The notes under the pieces were generated by a model. The model saw only the letters and a list, made by a program, of their open reading frames with translations. It had not been told where the DNA came from and searched no databases. The position numbers and the translations under genes were made by a program. From Spirochaetaceae bacterium (GTDB lineage: Bacteria; Spirochaetota; Spirochaetia; Treponematales; Breznakiellaceae), in NCBI GenBank assembly GCA_031267955.1, contig JAIRYB010000148.1, forward strand, positions 1 to 16,646: a stretch of DNA of 16,646 nucleotides. The letters run 5' to 3'. Of this stretch, positions 14,268-16,646 are shown in pieces. Numbering within the stretch: the first letter of the stretch is position 1; each line of letters opens with the position of its first letter.

Positions 14268-14345
14268 CAGGACAACGTATATTTTGACGAGGGCCTGCCC
14301 ATGCCGGAACCTGGCAGTTTGGACAGGTTCAAAGGAAACTCGATT

Positions 14346-15026
14346 ATGGGAGACATGACTACAGAGGCGCGGGAGCCGCCCGGGCGGATAGGCCCCGAAG
14401 AGGTTTGGGCTATGTTCCGGGATACCGACCGGAGAATGAAAGAGACTGATCAGCAGATGAAAGAGACCGATCTACAGACGAAAAAGCTTGAACAGGTGGT
14501 CGACAAAATAAGCGCGGATATCGACCGGATGATAAAAGAAGCTGATCAGCAAATGAAAGAAGTTGCCGAACAGATGAGAGAGACCGACCGGAAAATTGGA
14601 AAGCTGGGCAGCCGCCTGGGGGACGTGGTTGAACATATCATGTCGCCTAAACTCCAGGAAAAATTTGAAAGCCTGGGCTTCAGTTTTAACCATACTTCCC
14701 GGAATCACGAGATAGAGGACAGCGGCAAAAACCTGCTGGCCGAGATAGATGTTCTTCTGGAAAATGGCGAGTACGCCATGGCGGTAGAGGTAAAGACCCA
14801 TTTGACAACGGGGGATATAAGGGGCCATATAAAGCGGATGGGGATACTGCGCAAGGTGGCGGATGACCACAACGACAGGCGGAAATATCTGGGCGCTGTC
14901 GCGGGGGCTGTTGTTGACAAGGAAGTTCTGGCCTTCGCCCTGAAAAACGGCTTTTTCGTGATAGTCCCGTCCGGCGAGACGGTAGACGTTGAGGCCCCCG
15001 AGGGATTTACCCCCCGGATATGGTAA
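14346..15026 (+). CDS. Coiled-coil protein with C-terminal PD-(D/E)XK nuclease-like domain
   Basis: A 226-residue protein of unknown role. After a short N-terminus (PEEVWAMF) comes a long charged coiled coil (about 24-87), built from seven-residue units such as DQQMKET in two arrays. The C-terminal domain (about 90-226) begins LGDVVEHIM and has the PD-(D/E)XK signature: Glu96, then LLAEIDVLLENGEYAMAVEVK with Asp135, Glu148 and Lys150, and later GAVAGAVV and NGFFVIVPSGETV. Similar proteins (DUF3782-like) occur in many copies in some bacteria; nuclease activity is not shown for them to my knowledge. The start at 14346 is chosen because AAAGGA (14331-14336) is 9 nt upstream. A GTG at 14238 would place the terminator hairpin inside the gene. 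Confidence 0.82.
   Translation: MGDMTTEAREPPGRIGPEEVWAMFRDTDRRMKETDQQMKETDLQTKKLEQVVDKISADIDRMIKEADQQMKEVAEQMRETDRKIGKLGSRLGDVVEHIMSPKLQEKFESLGFSFNHTSRNHEIEDSGKNLLAEIDVLLENGEYAMAVEVKTHLTTGDIRGHIKRMGILRKVADDHNDRRKYLGAVAGAVVDKEVLAFALKNGFFVIVPSGETVDVEAPEGFTPRIW
14427..14606 (+). repeat. 21-bp in-gene repeats encoding heptads
   Basis: Three units at 14427-14489 and four at 14523-14606, separated by 33 bp, each encode a variant of D-x-Q-M-K-E-T. Some neighbouring units are almost identical in DNA (for example around ATGAAAGAGAC at 14436 and 14457), pointing to recent duplication. Heptad length matches a coiled coil, so unit number would change rod length without a frameshift. Confidence 0.75.
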
Positions 15027-15236
15027 AGCCGGGCGGGAACAAGGGCCCTTGCGCGCGTTTCGCCGGCGCGGTAGTTCGCGGGCTTAGCGTGATACCGGGC
15101 CGATTTTCCGGCCGCGCTTAAGAAAATCCGGGCGTGATGTGATATGCTCTGTTCGGAGGGCGGTCACAGGTTCGCCGCGGTTCTCTTTCGCCGCGAATTG
15201 TCTGTTCGGGATCAATTGCCGGGTCAAGTTTAGCCT
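15027..15236. other. Convergent intergenic region with palindromes
   Basis: No gene is supported here. It contains the 12-bp perfect palindrome CAAGGGCCCTTG (15040-15051), 14 nt after the PD-(D/E)XK gene stop. It also contains GATTTTC (15102-15108) with GAAAATC (15122-15128), a 7-bp inverted repeat overlapping a GGCCG/CGGCC hairpin (15098-15113). Two copies of TTCGCCGCG (15171-15179 and 15187-15195) follow. None has a clear T-tract, so no intrinsic terminator can be named for either neighbour. Confidence 0.4.
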
Positions 15237-16085
15237 TTAGCCGCTCCCCTCCAGCGTGTCCAGGATGAGGCCCTTGAAACGCGCGAAATCGGACGAGGCG
15301 GCGAAAGAGCGGGGGCGCGGGCGGGATGGAAATATGTCGATGATCCGGCTGATTCCGCCGGGTTTGCCGGTCATGATGTAGACCCGGTCGGAAAGGCTCA
15401 CCGCTTCTTCCGCGTCGTGGGTGATAAACAGGGTGGAAAGGCCCAGGTCCCGGCTTATGCCCTGGTACCATTCCTGCATGGTCCGCCGGGTAATGGCGTC
15501 CAGCGCGGAGAAGGGCTCGTCCAGGAGTATGACCGGACTGTGCTTTTTTCCGCCGCCCCCCCCGAAAGCCGCAACGGCCGGGTTTTCCCCGCCGCCGCCC
15601 TGCCGCACCCCGAGCGGCCGCAGTTCCGTTCCGGCAAGCTGCCCGGCGTTCAGGCAGGTCCGCAGCAGGGCGGCCCGCTGCCTCATGCCGCCGGAAAGTT
15701 CGCGGGGGTATTTCGTTTCGCAGCCCTCAAGGCCGAAGGCCGGGAAGAAGGGGGCGGCCCTGGCGCGGGCCTTCCCCCTGGCCTCCCCCCGGATCACCAG
15801 GGGGAGGATCACGTTGTCAATAACCGTGCGGAATTCCAGAAGCAGATCCTTTTGGAGCATGTAGCTCACCCGGCCCGATACGCCGGTAATATCCTCGTCA
15901 TCAAGAAACACCCGGCCTTCGTCCGGGCGGTCCACGCCGGAAAGGATGTTGAAGAGCGTGGTCTTTCCCACACCGGAGGGCCCAAGCAGGGAAATAAACC
16001 CCCCTTCGGGAAGTTCCACGCCCACATCCCGGATAACCGGCTCCTCCAGGTAGTGTTTCGTAACGCCCCGGCAGGAAAAAAGCAC
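15237..16085 (-). CDS. ABC importer ATP-binding protein, NitT/TauT family
   Basis: The cytoplasmic ATPase of an importer of the SsuB/TauB/ThiZ type. Motifs in order: Walker A GPSGVGKTT (35-43), Q-loop Gln78, signature LSGGMRQR (130-137), Walker B VILLDE (185-190), D-loop SALD (193-196) and H-loop His223. The 282-residue length exceeds the usual 240-260 because residues about 147-182, between signature helix and Walker B, are a Gly-rich insertion with GQGGGG- and GGGGGKK-like runs where relatives have only a few residues. The start is GTG at 16085 with AGGAG 6 nt upstream. The gene follows the substrate-binding protein by 9 nt. The permease is not downstream, so it should lie beyond the right edge. 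Confidence 0.88.
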   Translation of the reverse strand: MLFSCRGVTKHYLEEPVIRDVGVELPEGGFISLLGPSGVGKTTLFNILSGVDRPDEGRVFLDDEDITGVSGRVSYMLQKDLLLEFRTVIDNVILPLVIRGEARGKARARAAPFFPAFGLEGCETKYPRELSGGMRQRAALLRTCLNAGQLAGTELRPLGVRQGGGGENPAVAAFGGGGGKKHSPVILLDEPFSALDAITRRTMQEWYQGISRDLGLSTLFITHDAEEAVSLSDRVYIMTGKPGGISRIIDIFPSRPRPRSFAASSDFARFKGLILDTLEGSG

Positions 16086-16094
16086 GGCCTTCTC

Positions 16095-16646
16095 CTAAGG
16101 AAGATAATCGTTGGTAAAGCCCTTGCCGCGTATGTCCTGCTCAAGAAGGCCCTCTTCGAACATCCACCCGTAAAAGGCGTCCCAGCGCCCGCCGTCAAAG
16201 CGGCCCCAGGGAAGCTCCCCGTCACGGTAGCGCCCGGAAAGGTAGCGCTGGCTCGCCATTACCAGATCCCTGTCCAGTTCGGGCGCGTGCTTCAACAGTA
16301 TTTCCGCCGCTTCCCCGGGGTTCTCTGCGGCAAATTCATAACCCCGGCTTACGGCCAGGAGAAACTGTTTTACTGTTTGGGGGTTCTTTTCCGCGTAATT
16401 GCTGTTGGCCGCGAGTACCGGGGTGTAAAAATCGAAGCGGGGGTTGACGCGCCCCAGATCAAGGTAATTAAAGGTTTTCCCCCGCAGTTCCGCGGCGATG
16501 CCGTCCCAGCCGTAGTAGATCCAGATAGCGTCCACATCGGTTTCCAGCGCGGAAAAGGCGTCGGTGGCAGAATTGGGGATCATCGTTACCTTTGAAAAAT
16601 CGCCGCCGTCGTTTTCCACGATGTTCCTGATTACCGCCGTTACAAG
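16095..16646 (-). CDS. ABC transporter substrate-binding protein (NMT1/ThiY-like), C-terminal part
   Basis: The last 183 codons of a periplasmic or lipid-anchored binding protein; the N-terminus with any signal peptide lies beyond the right edge. Recognisable segments are NSATDAFSALETDVDAIWIYYGWDGI, then FYTPVLAANSNYAEKNP, a long helix FLLAVSRGYEFAAENPGEAAEILL, LVMASQRYLSGRY and the C-terminal FTNDYLP. This set is typical of the NMT1/ThiY-like group linked to thiamine-pyrimidine (HMP) uptake in other bacteria, so HMP or a related precursor is the best guess. Nitrate, sulfonate or taurine remain possible for the wider family. It is first in the visible part of the operon, followed by its ATPase after 9 nt. 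Confidence 0.82.
   Translation of the reverse strand, partial: LVTAVIRNIVENDGGDFSKVTMIPNSATDAFSALETDVDAIWIYYGWDGIAAELRGKTFNYLDLGRVNPRFDFYTPVLAANSNYAEKNPQTVKQFLLAVSRGYEFAAENPGEAAEILLKHAPELDRDLVMASQRYLSGRYRDGELPWGRFDGGRWDAFYGWMFEEGLLEQDIRGKGFTNDYLP

Noticed and set aside
14238..14345. GTG start giving a 262-residue PD-(D/E)XK protein
   Set aside because: This would place the direct repeat and the terminator-like hairpin inside the gene and has no ribosome site, while 14346 has AAAGGA at a good distance.
15417..16595. 392-codon rightward ORF opposite the ABC genes
   Set aside because: Pro/Gly/Arg-rich shadow; the opposite strand carries Walker A, signature and Walker B motifs and the binding-protein sequence.

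Overview
The window looks like a chromosomal segment of a spirochete, most likely a termite-gut type treponeme. The clues are the GC-rich but AT-punctuated composition, the short ParC/GyrA-like protein, the Clostridia-like citrate synthase, a relaxed lipobox, a RACo-type activator with a DUF3786 partner, and a coiled-coil plus PD-(D/E)XK protein. This assignment is inference from gene content; no marker gene in the window proves it. No tRNA, rRNA, CRISPR array, transposase or phage gene was seen.

Region 1 (1-5165) starts with the N-terminus of a leftward TPR protein. A 419-bp regulatory gap with divergent promoters follows, then a tight rightward fatty-acid synthesis operon fabH-fabD-fabG-fabF-fabZ. 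These encode KAS III, malonyl-CoA:ACP transacylase, ketoacyl-ACP reductase, KAS II and hydroxyacyl-ACP dehydratase, which is most of a type II elongation cycle. Acyl carrier protein and enoyl reductase are absent. A perfect 9-bp inverted repeat sits on the predicted start of transcription and is a good operator candidate.

Region 2 (5166-7526) has a leftward SAM-dependent methyltransferase, a very GC-rich intergenic block with nested hairpins and three 24-bp tandem repeats, a rightward lipoprotein of the DUF3298/RsiV-like type, and a small unknown protein with a GTG start.

Region 3 (7527-10924) is leftward: a citrate synthase followed by a short type IIA topoisomerase A subunit (ParC-like).

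Region 4 (10925-13956) is a two-gene leftward operon. It encodes a ferredoxin-ASKHA protein of the RACo/RamA type (reductive activation of corrinoid proteins) translationally coupled to a DUF3786 protein, ending in a clear intrinsic terminator. This is the most metabolically suggestive part of the window, since such activators serve acetogenic or methyl-transfer pathways.

Region 5 (13957-16646) has a structured leader with an attenuator-like terminator ahead of a rightward PD-(D/E)XK-type protein, whose coiled coil is built from 21-bp repeats. It ends with a leftward ABC importer pair: an ATPase with an unusual internal Gly-rich insertion, and an NMT1/ThiY-like substrate-binding protein cut by the window edge.

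A theme across the window is that several conserved proteins (FabD, FabF, the ABC ATPase, DUF3786) carry GC-rich, low-complexity in-frame insertions in loop positions.
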